The notes under the pieces: model-generated
The model's database searches: none
What the model was told of the DNA's origin: nothing
The model's input: only the letters and a program-made list of their open reading frames with translations
NCBI RefSeq assembly: GCF_013409365.1
Contig: NZ_JACCBA010000001.1
Coordinates: forward strand, 2,046,001-2,110,000
Reading direction: 5' to 3'
DNA from: Actinomadura luteofluorescens
GTDB taxonomy: Bacteria; Actinomycetota; Actinomycetes; Streptosporangiales; Streptosporangiaceae
Length of the DNA: 64,000 nt
Part shown: piece after piece, positions 32,598 through 41,044 of the stretch
Numbering within the stretch: the stretch's first letter is position 1
How the letters are laid out: each line of letters starts with the position of its first letter
Translations under genes and position numbers: made by a program

Positions 32598-32828
32598 GTG
32601 GGCGTCGGGCGGGGCAGGGTGGTGTTGTCGAACTTGAGCGGCTGGCATTGGCTGTCTGAAGTGGCTGGGCGCGTGACCGGGGTGCGGCTTCGTCGCGCCT
32701 TGGGCTCGGAGCTTGGGTGTGGGTGGATCTGGCGCGCGACGGCTACCGCGTCAAGCGGTGTGGTGTGCCGCTGCATCACCTCGGGTTTTCAGGGTGCTGT
32801 GAGGATGTGGAGGACTTGGTCTAGGTAG
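32598..32828 (+). CDS. Doubtful small open frame with a strong ribosome site
   Basis: 76 codons. GGGGAGGAG stands 4 bases before the GTG, which is the only reason to list it. The peptide (rich in Gly, Arg, Trp and Cys) resembles nothing I know. It overlaps the last 40 bases of the opposite TetR gene, and the local base composition is lower in GC than its neighbours. It may be a remnant of transferred DNA or a chance frame. Confidence 0.25.
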   Translation: MGVGRGRVVLSNLSGWHWLSEVAGRVTGVRLRRALGSELGCGWIWRATATASSGVVCRCITSGFQGAVRMWRTWSR

Positions 32829-33373
32829 AGGCGGCGTTCTTCTTTGCCGCTCGGGAGCAGGTCCGGGGTGGAGTGGGCGATCTGCGTGTGGCCGAGGTAG
32901 GCGCTGTAGGCGAGAAGTGCTCTTGCTCTCGCCTCGTCGGTGGGGAAGCCCAGTTCTGCGAAGAGGGCGATGACGGCGTCCAGGCGCGTACGTGTGACAT
33001 CTCGGAGGACGGGTGCGACGGCGGGGTGTGTGGCCGTCGCCAGCAGTGCCGGGCCGACCGGGTCCTCCTCGGCCATGGCCACCACCCGGGTGATCAGTAG
33101 CTTGAGCTGGCCCCGCGGGTCGTAGGAGGCGCTCTTCACCTCGCGCAGGATCGCGGTCGTCGTTCGCTCCGCCCAGTGCGCGAGTGCCGCCTCCAGGAGC
33201 GCTCCGCGGTTGGGGAAGTGCCAGTAGAAGCTGCCCTTGGTGGTCCCGAGCCGTGCGGCGAGCGGCTCGACGGCGACCGCCGCGACGCCGCCCTCCGCGA
33301 TCGCCGTCAGGGCCACGTCCACCCAGTCCTGCCGGGTCTTCCTTCGCTGAGGTCTTGCCGCGCGCTCGGACAC
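32789..33373 (-). CDS. TetR-family regulator of the FAD monooxygenase gene
   Basis: About 194 residues. The helix-turn-helix (VAAVAVEPLAARLGTTKGSFYWHFPNRGALLEAAL, about 30-65) has the KGSFYWHF recognition-helix sequence common to this subfamily. The C-terminal domain contains EEDPVGPALLATATHPAVAPVL and a dimerisation helix. It diverges from the FAD monooxygenase at 33429, and two palindromes lie between them. I chose the GTG at 33373, just inside the first palindrome; an ATG at 33400 inside the second would add nine residues. Neither has a clear ribosome site. Confidence 0.85.
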   Translation of the reverse strand: MSERAARPQRRKTRQDWVDVALTAIAEGGVAAVAVEPLAARLGTTKGSFYWHFPNRGALLEAALAHWAERTTTAILREVKSASYDPRGQLKLLITRVVAMAEEDPVGPALLATATHPAVAPVLRDVTRTRLDAVIALFAELGFPTDEARARALLAYSAYLGHTQIAHSTPDLLPSGKEERRLYLDQVLHILTAP

Positions 33374-33375
33374 GA

Positions 33376-33413
33376 CCGTACTGTACCGTACGGAGAACAT
33401 ACGGTTGCGTATG
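33376..33413. promoter_or_regulatory. Two operator palindromes between TetR and monooxygenase genes
   Basis: CCGTACTGTACCGTACGG (33376-33393) is an 18-base palindrome with one mismatched pair. CATACG-GTTG-CGTATG (33398-33413) is a second, 6+6 palindrome. Both overlap the start of the TetR gene and lie within 53 bases of the monooxygenase start, so a bound repressor could block both promoters. Confidence 0.7.
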
Positions 33414-33428
33414 GCTTGAGGAGATGCG

Positions 33429-34655
33429 ATGGACTACGACGTGATCGTGGTGGGCGCGCGCGTGGCCGGTGCGACGACGGCGATGCTGCTGGCGCGACGC
33501 GGTCTGCGCGTTCTGGTGGTCGACAGGGTGGCCTTCCCGAGCGACACGATCTCCTCCCACCAGATCCAGGTGCCCGGGGTCGCCAGGCTGCGGCGATGGG
33601 GGCTGCTGGAGGCGGTGCGCGCCGCGGGCACCCCGCCGACCCGCCGGCTCCGGTTCGATGCGGGCGAGGTAGTGCTCGACGGCTCGTTCCCCCCGTTCGA
33701 AGGTGCGGACGCCCTCTACAGTCCCCGCCGGACCCTGCTGGACGCCGCCCTGGTCGATGCCGCCCGGTCGGCGGGCGCCGACGTCCGCGAGAACTTCCGG
33801 GTGGAGGAACTGGTGTGGAGCGAGGGGCGGGTGGTCGGAGTTCGAGGGAGGGAGCGACTTGGCTCCTCGGTCGCACTGCGAGCCCGGATCGTCGTGGGTG
33901 CAGACGGGAAGAACTCCTTCGTCGCCTCGGCCGTGGGAGCGCGTACCTATCGGCAGCGGCCGGTGCGGGCTTTCGCCTGCTACACCTACTTTTCGGGGCT
34001 CCCCGTCACCGCGGGCGAGGTCTACCGGCGGCGGGGCCGATTGGTAGCGGTCTTTCCGACCAACGACGACCTGACCATGGTGTACCTGTCCGAACCGCTC
34101 TCCGGGTTCGAGGTCTTCCGCCGCGACATCGAGAAGCACTACCTCGCCGCCCTGGACGGCTGCGGGGACCTCGGCGGGCGGGCGCGGGAGGCGCGGCGTG
34201 AGGAGCGGCTGCGCACCACCCCCGACCAGCCGAACCGGTTCCGCCTGCCCCACGGCCCCGGCTGGGCGCTGGTCGGGGACGCCGGCGTCGTGATGGACTC
34301 CGTGTCGGCCCAGGGGATCACCAACGCGCTGCGGGACGCCGACCTCCTCGCCGAAGCGCTCTCCGCCGAACTGGACGGCGTTCCGTCCCTCGCCGCCTAC
34401 CACCGCCGGCGCGACCGCGCCGTCCGGCCGATGTACGACCACACCGTCGGGCTGGCCGGGCACTCGCCCGGCATCACCGAACGGCTGCTGTACACCGCAG
34501 TCGCCGACCGTCCCGCCGAGGTCACGCGCTTCCTCGGTGTCTTCTCGGGCGCCCTCCCGCCCGACTCCTATCTCAACCCCGCGGCCATGCTGCGAGTCTT
34601 CGGCGCCGCCGGGCGGACAAGAGGCGCTCGCCGGCGCCGGGCCCGCGCGGCGTAG
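33429..34655 (+). CDS. FAD-dependent monooxygenase (PHBH/geranylgeranyl-reductase fold)
   Basis: 408 residues. The FAD ADP-binding loop is at the N-terminus (VIVVGARVAGATTAMLLARRG, a GxxxxG variant with the acidic residue VVDR at the end of strand 2). The DG motif is IVVGADGKNSFVA near 155, and the GD motif is WALVGDAGVVMDSVSAQGITNAL near 280. Such enzymes hydroxylate or reduce aromatic or isoprenoid compounds using NAD(P)H and oxygen. GAGGAG precedes the ATG. It is divergent from the TetR gene, with likely operators between. Confidence 0.9.
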   Translation: MDYDVIVVGARVAGATTAMLLARRGLRVLVVDRVAFPSDTISSHQIQVPGVARLRRWGLLEAVRAAGTPPTRRLRFDAGEVVLDGSFPPFEGADALYSPRRTLLDAALVDAARSAGADVRENFRVEELVWSEGRVVGVRGRERLGSSVALRARIVVGADGKNSFVASAVGARTYRQRPVRAFACYTYFSGLPVTAGEVYRRRGRLVAVFPTNDDLTMVYLSEPLSGFEVFRRDIEKHYLAALDGCGDLGGRAREARREERLRTTPDQPNRFRLPHGPGWALVGDAGVVMDSVSAQGITNALRDADLLAEALSAELDGVPSLAAYHRRRDRAVRPMYDHTVGLAGHSPGITERLLYTAVADRPAEVTRFLGVFSGALPPDSYLNPAAMLRVFGAAGRTRGARRRRARAA

Positions 34656-34845
34656 GCGGCAGGGTGGTGACCGGCCGCTGCGGCCAATGACCCGTTCGGG
34701 CGGACGTCATTCGGACGGCAGTAAAGGGAAGTGGAACTCGCCCATTTCTGCGCCACAAAGATGTGTCTGCACAACTCTCTGCACTCGCACGATGACTATG
34801 AGTAACATGAGGTTGTAAGTCCGCCGCCTCAGTCGGGAGGTACAG

Positions 34846-35334
34846 ATGCAGATAGGCACGAAGCTCGGCGTCGTTCTGGTCGCCACGACGCTGGCCGGCA
34901 GCGCACTCGGTGCGGGCGCGGTAGCCGGGGCCGCACCGCCGCCGGCGCCGGGCCCGGACGGGTCGGCCGCGGTCCAGCCCGGCCCTCCGGAGGAGGAAGG
35001 GCACGGGCCGGGCGCCATCGAGGTCGGGCCGGAGGGCGCCGCCGCGGCGATGAACCGGCTCCTCGTCCGCGACGAGCAGCGCGTTCGCCTGTGCGACGGG
35101 GTCGTCCTGCCGGCGGACGGGCTCAACGTCCGCACGGGGCCGGGCACCGGCTACGCGAAGGTCGGCGTCCTGGCGAAGGGCTCCAAGGTCCGGACGGACT
35201 GGGACTCCATCCAGCGCAGGGACGGGTACCTGTGGGTCCGGCTGAACTCCACCCAGTGGATCGCCGACTACATGCTCGGCGCTGACGACGGGGCCATCCG
35301 CGGCAAGTGGTACGTCAACTACTCCAACTGCTGA
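34846..35334 (+). CDS. Secreted SH3-domain protein
   Basis: 162 residues. A Sec signal peptide (KLGVVLVATTLAGSALGAGAVAGA, cleavage near 28) is followed by a Pro/Gly-rich linker of about 50 residues and a bacterial SH3 domain from about residue 90 (LNVRTGPGTGYAKVGVLAKGSKV...YLWVRLNSTQWIADYML). It has two Cys residues, one near 83 and one at the C-terminus (YSNC), which may form a disulphide. SH3 domains of this type bind cell-wall peptides. No enzymatic domain is attached. GGGAGG before the ATG supports the start. Confidence 0.85.
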   Translation: MQIGTKLGVVLVATTLAGSALGAGAVAGAAPPPAPGPDGSAAVQPGPPEEEGHGPGAIEVGPEGAAAAMNRLLVRDEQRVRLCDGVVLPADGLNVRTGPGTGYAKVGVLAKGSKVRTDWDSIQRRDGYLWVRLNSTQWIADYMLGADDGAIRGKWYVNYSNC

Positions 35335-35346
35335 GCGGGCTTCCCG

Positions 35347-35376
35347 CCGGGTCGGCGCCCTCGGGCGTCGACCCGG
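35347..35376 (+). terminator. Terminator after the SH3 gene
   Basis: CCGGGTCG..CGCCC pairs with GGGCG.CGACCCGG (35347-35360 with 35363-35376), about 13 bp with a small internal mismatch, 13 bases after the stop codon. Confidence 0.65.
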
Positions 35377-35402
35377 TTCCGTCGTGTTGCTAACGTCCTC
35401 GC

Positions 35403-35906
35403 ATGGAAGAAGTGCCGTACACCGGTGGTGAGAAGGAAAGTCTGCAGGCCGCCCTCGACCGGCATCGGGACGTCGTCCTGTGGAAGCTGAACGGGCTGGA
35501 CGAAGAGCAGGCGCGGCGTCCCATGACGCCGTCCGGGACGAGCCTGCTCGGCCTCACAAAGCACCTGGCCGCCGTCGAGTACAACTGGTTCTGCGAGACG
35601 TTCGGACGCGAGACAGAGCCGCTTCCGTTCAGTGACGACGACCCGGAGGCCGACCTCAGGGTCGAGCCCGGCGAGACCATCGAGGGCATCGTCGCGTTCT
35701 ACGAGCGGGCGCGTGCCGCGTCCGACAAGGTCGTCGGGGAGCTGGCCCTCACGGACACCGGCACCGCCTGGCACGGCGCGACCGTGAGCCTGCGGTGGGT
35801 GCTGATCCACATGCTCGAGGAGACGGCGCGGCACGCCGGGCACATGGACATCATCCGCGAAATGCTCGACGGCGCGACCGGCGACCACGTCCGCGACGAC
35901 GGCTAG
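35403..35906 (+). CDS. DinB/DUF664-family protein
   Basis: 167 residues forming a four-helix bundle of the DinB/MSMEG-mycothiol-transferase type. The putative metal ligands are His in LTKHLAAVEYNWF (near residue 55) and two His residues in LIHMLEETARHAGHMDIIRE (near 143-147), the usual three-His arrangement. Members include mycothiol-, bacillithiol- and DNA-damage-linked enzymes; with mycothiol expected in this organism, a thiol S-transferase role is possible but unproven. Confidence 0.87.
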   Translation: MEEVPYTGGEKESLQAALDRHRDVVLWKLNGLDEEQARRPMTPSGTSLLGLTKHLAAVEYNWFCETFGRETEPLPFSDDDPEADLRVEPGETIEGIVAFYERARAASDKVVGELALTDTGTAWHGATVSLRWVLIHMLEETARHAGHMDIIREMLDGATGDHVRDDG

Positions 35907-35945
35907 GGCCTGGCTCGCGGATACGGCAGGGGCCGGTCGCCGCGT

Positions 35946-36128
35946 TCATGCCGGTCTCGGAGGAGCGGCGGTGTCCGTTGCCGCGAGGCCCAGGACCTTG
36001 TACGAGGTGGGCGCGGTGGGGAGGTTGCCACTGGCGGCCAGGCCGGCGACGGCGATGAGGGCGGCGACCACGAGGCCGACGACGCCGATGAGGCCGGCGG
36101 CGACGTACTGGGGGCGGGGGCGTCTCAC
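35946..36128 (-). CDS. Small single-helix membrane protein
   Basis: 60 residues from a GTG at 36128. One or two hydrophobic stretches (YVAAGLIGVVGLVVAALIAVAGLAA) suggest a membrane anchor, followed by a short Ala/Pro-rich tail. The ribosome site is weak and there is no family signature. It lies just downstream of the histidine kinase gene in the same direction, with 63 bases between, and might be transcribed with that system. Confidence 0.5.
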   Translation of the reverse strand: MRRPRPQYVAAGLIGVVGLVVAALIAVAGLAASGNLPTAPTSYKVLGLAATDTAAPPRPA

Positions 36129-36191
36129 GAGATCACGTTAGGGCGGTGCCGCGCCCGGCGGCAGCGTGGTTAAGGCGGATTTAAGGCGGCG

Positions 36192-37547
36192 CTATACCGG
36201 GCGTTTGCTGCGGGAGTGGCGGCGGCGGACGAGGCGGCGGGAGCGGCGGGCCGGGGGCAGCCATCTCGTGCGGAACCACATCTGCACCTGGGCCCCGCCG
36301 AGGACGCTGCGGTGGATGCGCAGGTAGCCCCCCGTCGACTCGGCGGCGCGGCGGGCGATGTCCAGGCCGAGGCCGGTGGAGCCGCCGCCGCTGCTGCCCC
36401 GCTTCAGCGCCGCGTCCGGGTCGGCGATGCCGGGGCCGCCGTCGGCGACGAGGATGCCGGTGACGCCCTGCCCCTGGTGGAGGGTGACGACGAAGCCGGT
36501 GCCCTCGGCCGTGTGCCGGAAGATGTTGCCGAGCAGCGCGTCCACGGCGGCGGCCAGCTCGGTGCCGGGGATCGGCAGCGGCGCGGGGCCCTCGGCGCCG
36601 ATCAGCTCGCAGGAGCGCCCCTCGTCCTCGGCGAGGACGGACCAGAACGCGACCCGGTCGCGCAGCACCTTGGACGCGTCGCAGTTGCCCCGGCCGGTGG
36701 GCCGCCGGACCGTCCGGATGATCTGGTCGACCTCGCGCTCGATCCGGTCGACGGCCTCGCGGGTCTGGTCGGCGACGTGCCCGTCCCCGAGCGCCTCGAC
36801 GTTGAGGCGGAGCGCGGCGAGGGGGGTGCGGAGCCGGTGCGACAGGTCGGCCGCCATCTCCCGCTCGGCCGACAGCAGCTGGACGACGTGGTCGGCCATC
36901 GCGTTGAACGCCAGCCCCGCCTCGACGAGCTCGGGCGGCCCGTCCGGCTCGATCCGCACCGACAGCTCCCCGTCGCCGAACGCGCCCGCGGCCTCGGCCA
37001 GGCGGCGGGTGGAGCGGATCATGCGGGCGCCCAGCCGGTCGGCGACGGCGACGGACCCGGCGACGAGCGCGGCGGCGACCGTGGTCATGACGAGCCACGC
37101 CTTCCACACCCCGCGCGAAAGGTCCTCGTCGGGCAGGAACACCTCGACGACGGCGGTGCGGCCCGCGTCCAGCGACACCGGCTGGAGCAGCGCGTACCCG
37201 CCGTCGACGCGGGCGGTGTAGGAGCGGCCGCGGCGCCCCGCCTCGGTGAGCTGCTCGGGACGGGCGCCGTCGTCCTCGCGGGGGTTCTTCGGGACGAGGC
37301 CGCCGTCCGGCATGTGCACGGTCATCCGCCCGGCGGCGCCCGCCTGGGTGCTGGCGACGGCGCGTTCGAGGGCGGCCGGGTCCTCGGTGACGACGAGGAC
37401 GGGGCCGAGCGCGCTGGCCTGCCGCTCGGCGGTGGTCAGGGCGCGGTCGCGGGCGATCTCCCGGACGGTGAGGGCGAGCGGGATCAGAAACGCCAGCGCG
37501 ACCATCGAGGTGACCGCCAGCGACACCAGGACGAGGGTCCGCCTCAT
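36192..37547 (-). CDS. Sensor histidine kinase of a two-component system
   Basis: 451 residues. Two membrane helices (about 6-28 and 146-168) enclose an extracytoplasmic sensor of about 115 residues with no recognised domain. A HAMP linker follows. The phosphoacceptor is His near 236 in LSHRLRTPLAALRL, with Arg where Glu is usual. The ATPase domain has N-box NIFRHTAEG, G1 DGGPGI and G2 GGGSTGLGLDIARR. The start overlaps the response-regulator stop (ATGA), so both are translated from one message. A basic tail (RRSRRLVRRRHSRSKR) ends the protein. Confidence 0.92.
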   Translation of the reverse strand: MRRTLVLVSLAVTSMVALAFLIPLALTVREIARDRALTTAERQASALGPVLVVTEDPAALERAVASTQAGAAGRMTVHMPDGGLVPKNPREDDGARPEQLTEAGRRGRSYTARVDGGYALLQPVSLDAGRTAVVEVFLPDEDLSRGVWKAWLVMTTVAAALVAGSVAVADRLGARMIRSTRRLAEAAGAFGDGELSVRIEPDGPPELVEAGLAFNAMADHVVQLLSAEREMAADLSHRLRTPLAALRLNVEALGDGHVADQTREAVDRIEREVDQIIRTVRRPTGRGNCDASKVLRDRVAFWSVLAEDEGRSCELIGAEGPAPLPIPGTELAAAVDALLGNIFRHTAEGTGFVVTLHQGQGVTGILVADGGPGIADPDAALKRGSSGGGSTGLGLDIARRAAESTGGYLRIHRSVLGGAQVQMWFRTRWLPPARRSRRLVRRRHSRSKRPV

Positions 37548-38224
37548 GCGCGCGGGTCGGCCAGGCGGACCCCGACGCCGCGGACCGTGTGCAGGTAGCG
37601 GGGGGCGGCGGCGGTCTCGCCGAGCTTGCGCCGCAGCCAGGACAGGTGGACGTCGATGGTCTGGTCGTCGCCGTAGGCCTGCCGCCACACCTCGGCGAGC
37701 AGCTCGCGCCGCGCGACGACCCGGCCGGGGCGGGCGGCGAGGTAGGCCAGCAGGTCGAACTCGCGGCGGGTCAGCTCCAGCGGTTCGCCGTCGAGCAGCG
37801 CCTCCCGGCGGTCGAGGTCGATGTGCAGCCCGCCCACGCTGAGCTCCGCGGTGGGCCCGGACCGCGCCGACCTGCGCAGCACCGCGGCGAGCCGGGCGCT
37901 GAGGTGCTCGATGGAGAACGGCTTGATGAGGTAGTCGTCGGCGCCGGCGTTCAGTAACCGGACGATCTCGGGCTCGTCGTCGCGCGCGGTCGCGATGATG
38001 ACAGGCACGTCGGAGATGCCGCGCAGCATCTTCAGCACCTCGGCGCCGTCGAGGTCGGGCAGCCCGAGGTCGAGCACGACGACGTCGGGCGGGGATTGCG
38101 TGACCTCGCGCAACGCGTCCATCGCGGTCGGGGCGCTGCGCACGACGTGCGATCGGACGCTCAGCTCCCTGATCAAGGCGGTCCGGACGTTCGCGTCGTC
38201 CTCGACCACCAACACACTCGCCAT
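37544..38224 (-). CDS. OmpR/PhoB-family response regulator
   Basis: 226 residues. The receiver domain (1-120) has the acidic pair EDD at 8-10, phosphoacceptor Asp in VVLDLGLPD near 53, Thr in IIATARDD, and Lys in YLIKPFS. The winged helix follows (about 130-226: LTRREFDLLAYLAARPGRVVARRELLAEVW, HLSWLRRKLGE, TVRGVGVRL). It pairs with the histidine kinase downstream through a 4-base overlap. Its start is only 27 bases from that of a divergent secreted or anchored protein, so the two share one promoter region, and that protein is a likely target. Confidence 0.95.
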   Translation of the reverse strand: MASVLVVEDDANVRTALIRELSVRSHVVRSAPTAMDALREVTQSPPDVVVLDLGLPDLDGAEVLKMLRGISDVPVIIATARDDEPEIVRLLNAGADDYLIKPFSIEHLSARLAAVLRRSARSGPTAELSVGGLHIDLDRREALLDGEPLELTRREFDLLAYLAARPGRVVARRELLAEVWRQAYGDDQTIDVHLSWLRRKLGETAAAPRYLHTVRGVGVRLADPRA

Positions 38225-38251
38225 GGCGGAACCGTATGCCACCATGTGCCC

Positions 38252-38776
38252 ATGCGTCGCGCGATGTCGTATGTTGCCCCGTGGGCCGGGGTGACCGCGC
38301 TCGCGGTGGCGCTCTCCTGGCTCGGCGTGCGGGGCGTCGTGCGCAGCGCGGTGTCGGACCGGTCGGCGCCGCCGCCGATCGCGGGACCGGTGATCCATTC
38401 CAGCCCGTCCACGCCGCCGGGGCCGACGACCGTGAAGTCGCCCACCGTGCGGTCGAGCCCGCCGACCGGCCAGGACGAGGCACCCGCGCCGTCCAGGACC
38501 CCGAAGGCGACGCACGGCGGACCGGGCGGCGGCAGCCCGTCCGCCAGGCCGACGAACCACGTGCGCAGCTACGCGACGCGCGGCGGGAGCGCCGCGATGT
38601 CCATCGAGGAGAACCGGGTGCGGCTGGTGTCGGCGACGCCGAACCCCGGATACGAGACGCGCGTGACGCAGACCGAGGGCTGGCTGCGGGTCGACTTCCT
38701 CTCCGACGAGCACACCTCGTCGGTCGTCGCGTCCTGGTACGGGCACGCTCCGGCGGTCAAGGTCTACGAGTACTGA
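38252..38776 (+). CDS. Membrane-anchored protein divergent from the response regulator
   Basis: 174 residues. A single N-terminal hydrophobic helix (WAGVTALAVALSWLGVRGVV) anchors a Pro/Ser/Thr-rich disordered region of about 70 residues. A compact C-terminal part follows (RSYATRGGSAAMSIEENRVRLVSATPNPGYETRVTQTEGWLRVDFLSDEHTSSVVASW...), beta-rich and presumably outside the cell. No known domain. The ATG at 38252 or 38264 could be the start; neither has a ribosome site, and the short gap to the response-regulator gene suggests a leaderless transcript. Confidence 0.7.
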   Translation: MRRAMSYVAPWAGVTALAVALSWLGVRGVVRSAVSDRSAPPPIAGPVIHSSPSTPPGPTTVKSPTVRSSPPTGQDEAPAPSRTPKATHGGPGGGSPSARPTNHVRSYATRGGSAAMSIEENRVRLVSATPNPGYETRVTQTEGWLRVDFLSDEHTSSVVASWYGHAPAVKVYEY

Positions 38777-38897
38777 GCGGGCGACCACCTGATTGTCGAC
38801 CGTTTCGCGCCGCCACGGTTTCGGCGGTCAACCCAGCGGGAAACAGTGGGTCAAATCGCTGGGACCGGCGGGGGCGGTCGGAAGGGCAACGGCTCCC

Positions 38898-40229
38898 ATG
38901 GTTCTGGATCCCGGAGAGGCCGGCCGCGCCGGCGCCGCGGACGCCGAGGAGCGCCGCGCGCAGGTCCGCAAGGCCGCCGCCGCGAGCGTGATCGGCACCT
39001 CGATCGAGTGGTACGACTTCTTCCTCTACAACACCGCCGCGGCGATCGTCTTCAAGGACGTCTTCTTCCCCGAGTCGAGCGACTACGCGGGCACCCTGTC
39101 GGCGTTCGCGACGTACGCGGTGGGCTTCGCGGCCCGCCCGGTGGGCGCGGCGATCTTCGGGCACTGGGGCGACCGGCTCGGCCGGAAGGCGACGCTGATC
39201 GTCACGCTGGTGCTGATGGGCGTGTCGAGCGCGCTGATCGGTGTGCTGCCGGGCACCGAGACGATCGGCTGGGCCGCGCCCGTGCTGCTCGTGCTGCTGA
39301 GGATCCTGCAGGGCATCGCGGTCGGCGGCGAGTGGAGCGGCTCCGTGCTGCTGTCGATGGAGTGGGGCGACCAGAGGCGGCGGGGGCTGATGGCGAGCCT
39401 GCCGCAGCTCGGCGTGCCGATCGGGCTCATCCTCGGCACCGGCATGATGACCGCCATCGCGCTGTCGGCGGACGAGGCGTTCAGGAGCTGGGCGTGGCGC
39501 GTCCCGTTCCTGTTCAGCCTCGTCCTCGTCGGCATCGGACTGTGGGTGCGGATCCGGGTGATGGAGACGCCGCTGTTCGCCGAGGTCGTCAAGCGGGACG
39601 AGGTCGCCCGGGTACCGGTCGTCGAGGTCGTCAAGCGGCATCCCAAGGAGATCATCCTGAGCGCGCTGCTGCGCTGCTCGGAGCAGATGCCGTTCTACCT
39701 GTTCACCTCGTTCGCGCTCACCTACGTGCACAAGCATCTCGGCATGGCGCAGGGGCTCGCGCTGAGCGCGGTGACGGTGGCGGCCGCGCTGGAGCTGGTC
39801 ACGATCCCCGCCGCCGGGCATCTCGGGGACCGCATCGGCCCGCGGCGGGTGTACGCGGCCGGCTCGATCTGCGTGGCGCTGTTCGCGTTCCCGTACTTCG
39901 CGCTGCTCAACACCGAGGTCGCGGCGCTGGTCGTCGTCGCGGTGGTGGTGGCGCAGATCCCGCACGCCGTGCAGTACGGGCCGCAGGCGTCACTGATCGC
40001 CTCGACGTTCCCGACGCGGCTGCGCTACGGAGGGGCGGGCATCGGCTACCAGCTCGCGTCGGTGTTCGCCGGCGGCCCCGCGCCGCTGCTGGCGACGTGG
40101 CTGCTGCACGACTACGGCTGGCAGGCGATCTCGATCAGCATGATCGTGGCCTCGGTGCTGACGCTGGGCGCGCTCGCGCTGCTGCCCGCCCCGGCGGAGG
40201 AGCGCGCGGCGGTCAGTACTCCGACGTGA
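38898..40229 (+). CDS. MHS-family (MFS) metabolite:proton symporter
   Basis: 443 residues with twelve membrane helices. The MHS hallmarks are present: SIEWYDFFLYNTAAAIVF in the first helix, FGHWGDRLGRKATLIVTL (MFS motif A) after helix 2, and LRILQGIAVGGEWSGSVLLSMEW in helix 4. The family imports organic acids, betaine, shikimate or related metabolites with protons. The ATG at 38898 follows GGAAGGG at 11 bases. Its end overlaps the convergent thioesterase gene by 17 bases. Substrate unknown. Confidence 0.92.
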   Translation: MVLDPGEAGRAGAADAEERRAQVRKAAAASVIGTSIEWYDFFLYNTAAAIVFKDVFFPESSDYAGTLSAFATYAVGFAARPVGAAIFGHWGDRLGRKATLIVTLVLMGVSSALIGVLPGTETIGWAAPVLLVLLRILQGIAVGGEWSGSVLLSMEWGDQRRRGLMASLPQLGVPIGLILGTGMMTAIALSADEAFRSWAWRVPFLFSLVLVGIGLWVRIRVMETPLFAEVVKRDEVARVPVVEVVKRHPKEIILSALLRCSEQMPFYLFTSFALTYVHKHLGMAQGLALSAVTVAAALELVTIPAAGHLGDRIGPRRVYAAGSICVALFAFPYFALLNTEVAALVVVAVVVAQIPHAVQYGPQASLIASTFPTRLRYGGAGIGYQLASVFAGGPAPLLATWLLHDYGWQAISISMIVASVLTLGALALLPAPAEERAAVSTPT

Positions 40230-40845
40230 CGAACCGCTGCGGCATGATGAACATCGCGGTCGCCTCGACCGTGACCCGCCCGTCCGGGGCGCTGATCGTC
40301 CCGGACGCGTAGACCTTGCGCCCCTCCACGCGGCTCGCCTTCGCCTCCACCTTGAGCGGGACGCCGAGCGGGGTGGGACGCCGGTAGCGCGTCTCCAGGG
40401 TCGCGGTCATGCCGGGCGTGCCGGTGGCGGCCGCCGCCATGCCGAGGGCCTGGTCGAGCACCATCGCGGAGACGCCGCCGTGCACGTAGGACGGCGGGCC
40501 CTCGTAGACGGCGCCGAGCGTGAACTCGCCGCGGACGACGCCGTCCGAGGTCACGTCCAGGCCGATCGGCGGCGCGAAGGGGTTGAGCGGCCCGCTGACG
40601 GGATTGGCGATCTGGCGGTCCATTCGGCGTTCGCCGGGCGTGACGAACGGCGGGGCGCCGCGGCGCTCGGCGGTGAGCCGGGCCGTCAGCGCCGCGATCT
40701 CGTCCGCCACCGCGGCGGCCTCGGCGGCGCCGGCGCCGGTGAGGACGGTGGCCTCGGCCAGTTCGCGCACGCGGGCCGCCAGGCCCGTCAGCGCCGCCGC
40801 CTCGTCGTCCCCCAGCACGGGCCGCTCCATCGGGATCGCGCTCAA
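40213..40845 (-). CDS. Hotdog-fold thioesterase (PaaI/THEM4-like)
   Basis: 210 residues. The first 75 residues are an Ala-rich helical extension. The hotdog domain follows with GEFTLGAVYEGPPSYVHGGVSAMVLDQALG (HGG and the catalytic Asp), TLETRYRRPTPLGVPLKVEAKA and VTVEATAMFI. It probably hydrolyses an acyl-CoA. I chose a TTG at 40845 because GGAGG lies 7 bases upstream; the ATG at 40830 lacks any ribosome site. Family members often serve aromatic or lipid catabolism. Confidence 0.87.
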   Translation of the reverse strand: MSAIPMERPVLGDDEAAALTGLAARVRELAEATVLTGAGAAEAAAVADEIAALTARLTAERRGAPPFVTPGERRMDRQIANPVSGPLNPFAPPIGLDVTSDGVVRGEFTLGAVYEGPPSYVHGGVSAMVLDQALGMAAAATGTPGMTATLETRYRRPTPLGVPLKVEAKASRVEGRKVYASGTISAPDGRVTVEATAMFIMPQRFVTSEY

Positions 40846-41044
40846 GTCCAGCCTCCTCGCGGGGCATGCCCCCATCGCCCCATTGGCCGAACGAAATTCT
40901 AAAATATGTCGGAGAGCGGTCCGGACGCAGGTCCCGCTCAGCGGTCGACCGGGGGCGCTCAGAAGCGCGCCGGTGAGCCCGGTTCCTATAGATTCCTGCA
41001 GTATCCCGCAGAGGGACGCCCGAAGAGGACATGAGGACGACACC

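Noticed and set aside
35946..36128. Treating the 60-residue membrane protein as the certain third gene of the two-component operon
   Set aside because: It is kept as a low-confidence gene; the weak start and lack of family signature do not justify a firm operon claim.
37548..38483. Extended frames upstream of the histidine kinase antisense or parallel to the response regulator
   Set aside because: These are out-of-frame shadows of the response regulator gene; the ATGA overlap fixes the real boundaries.
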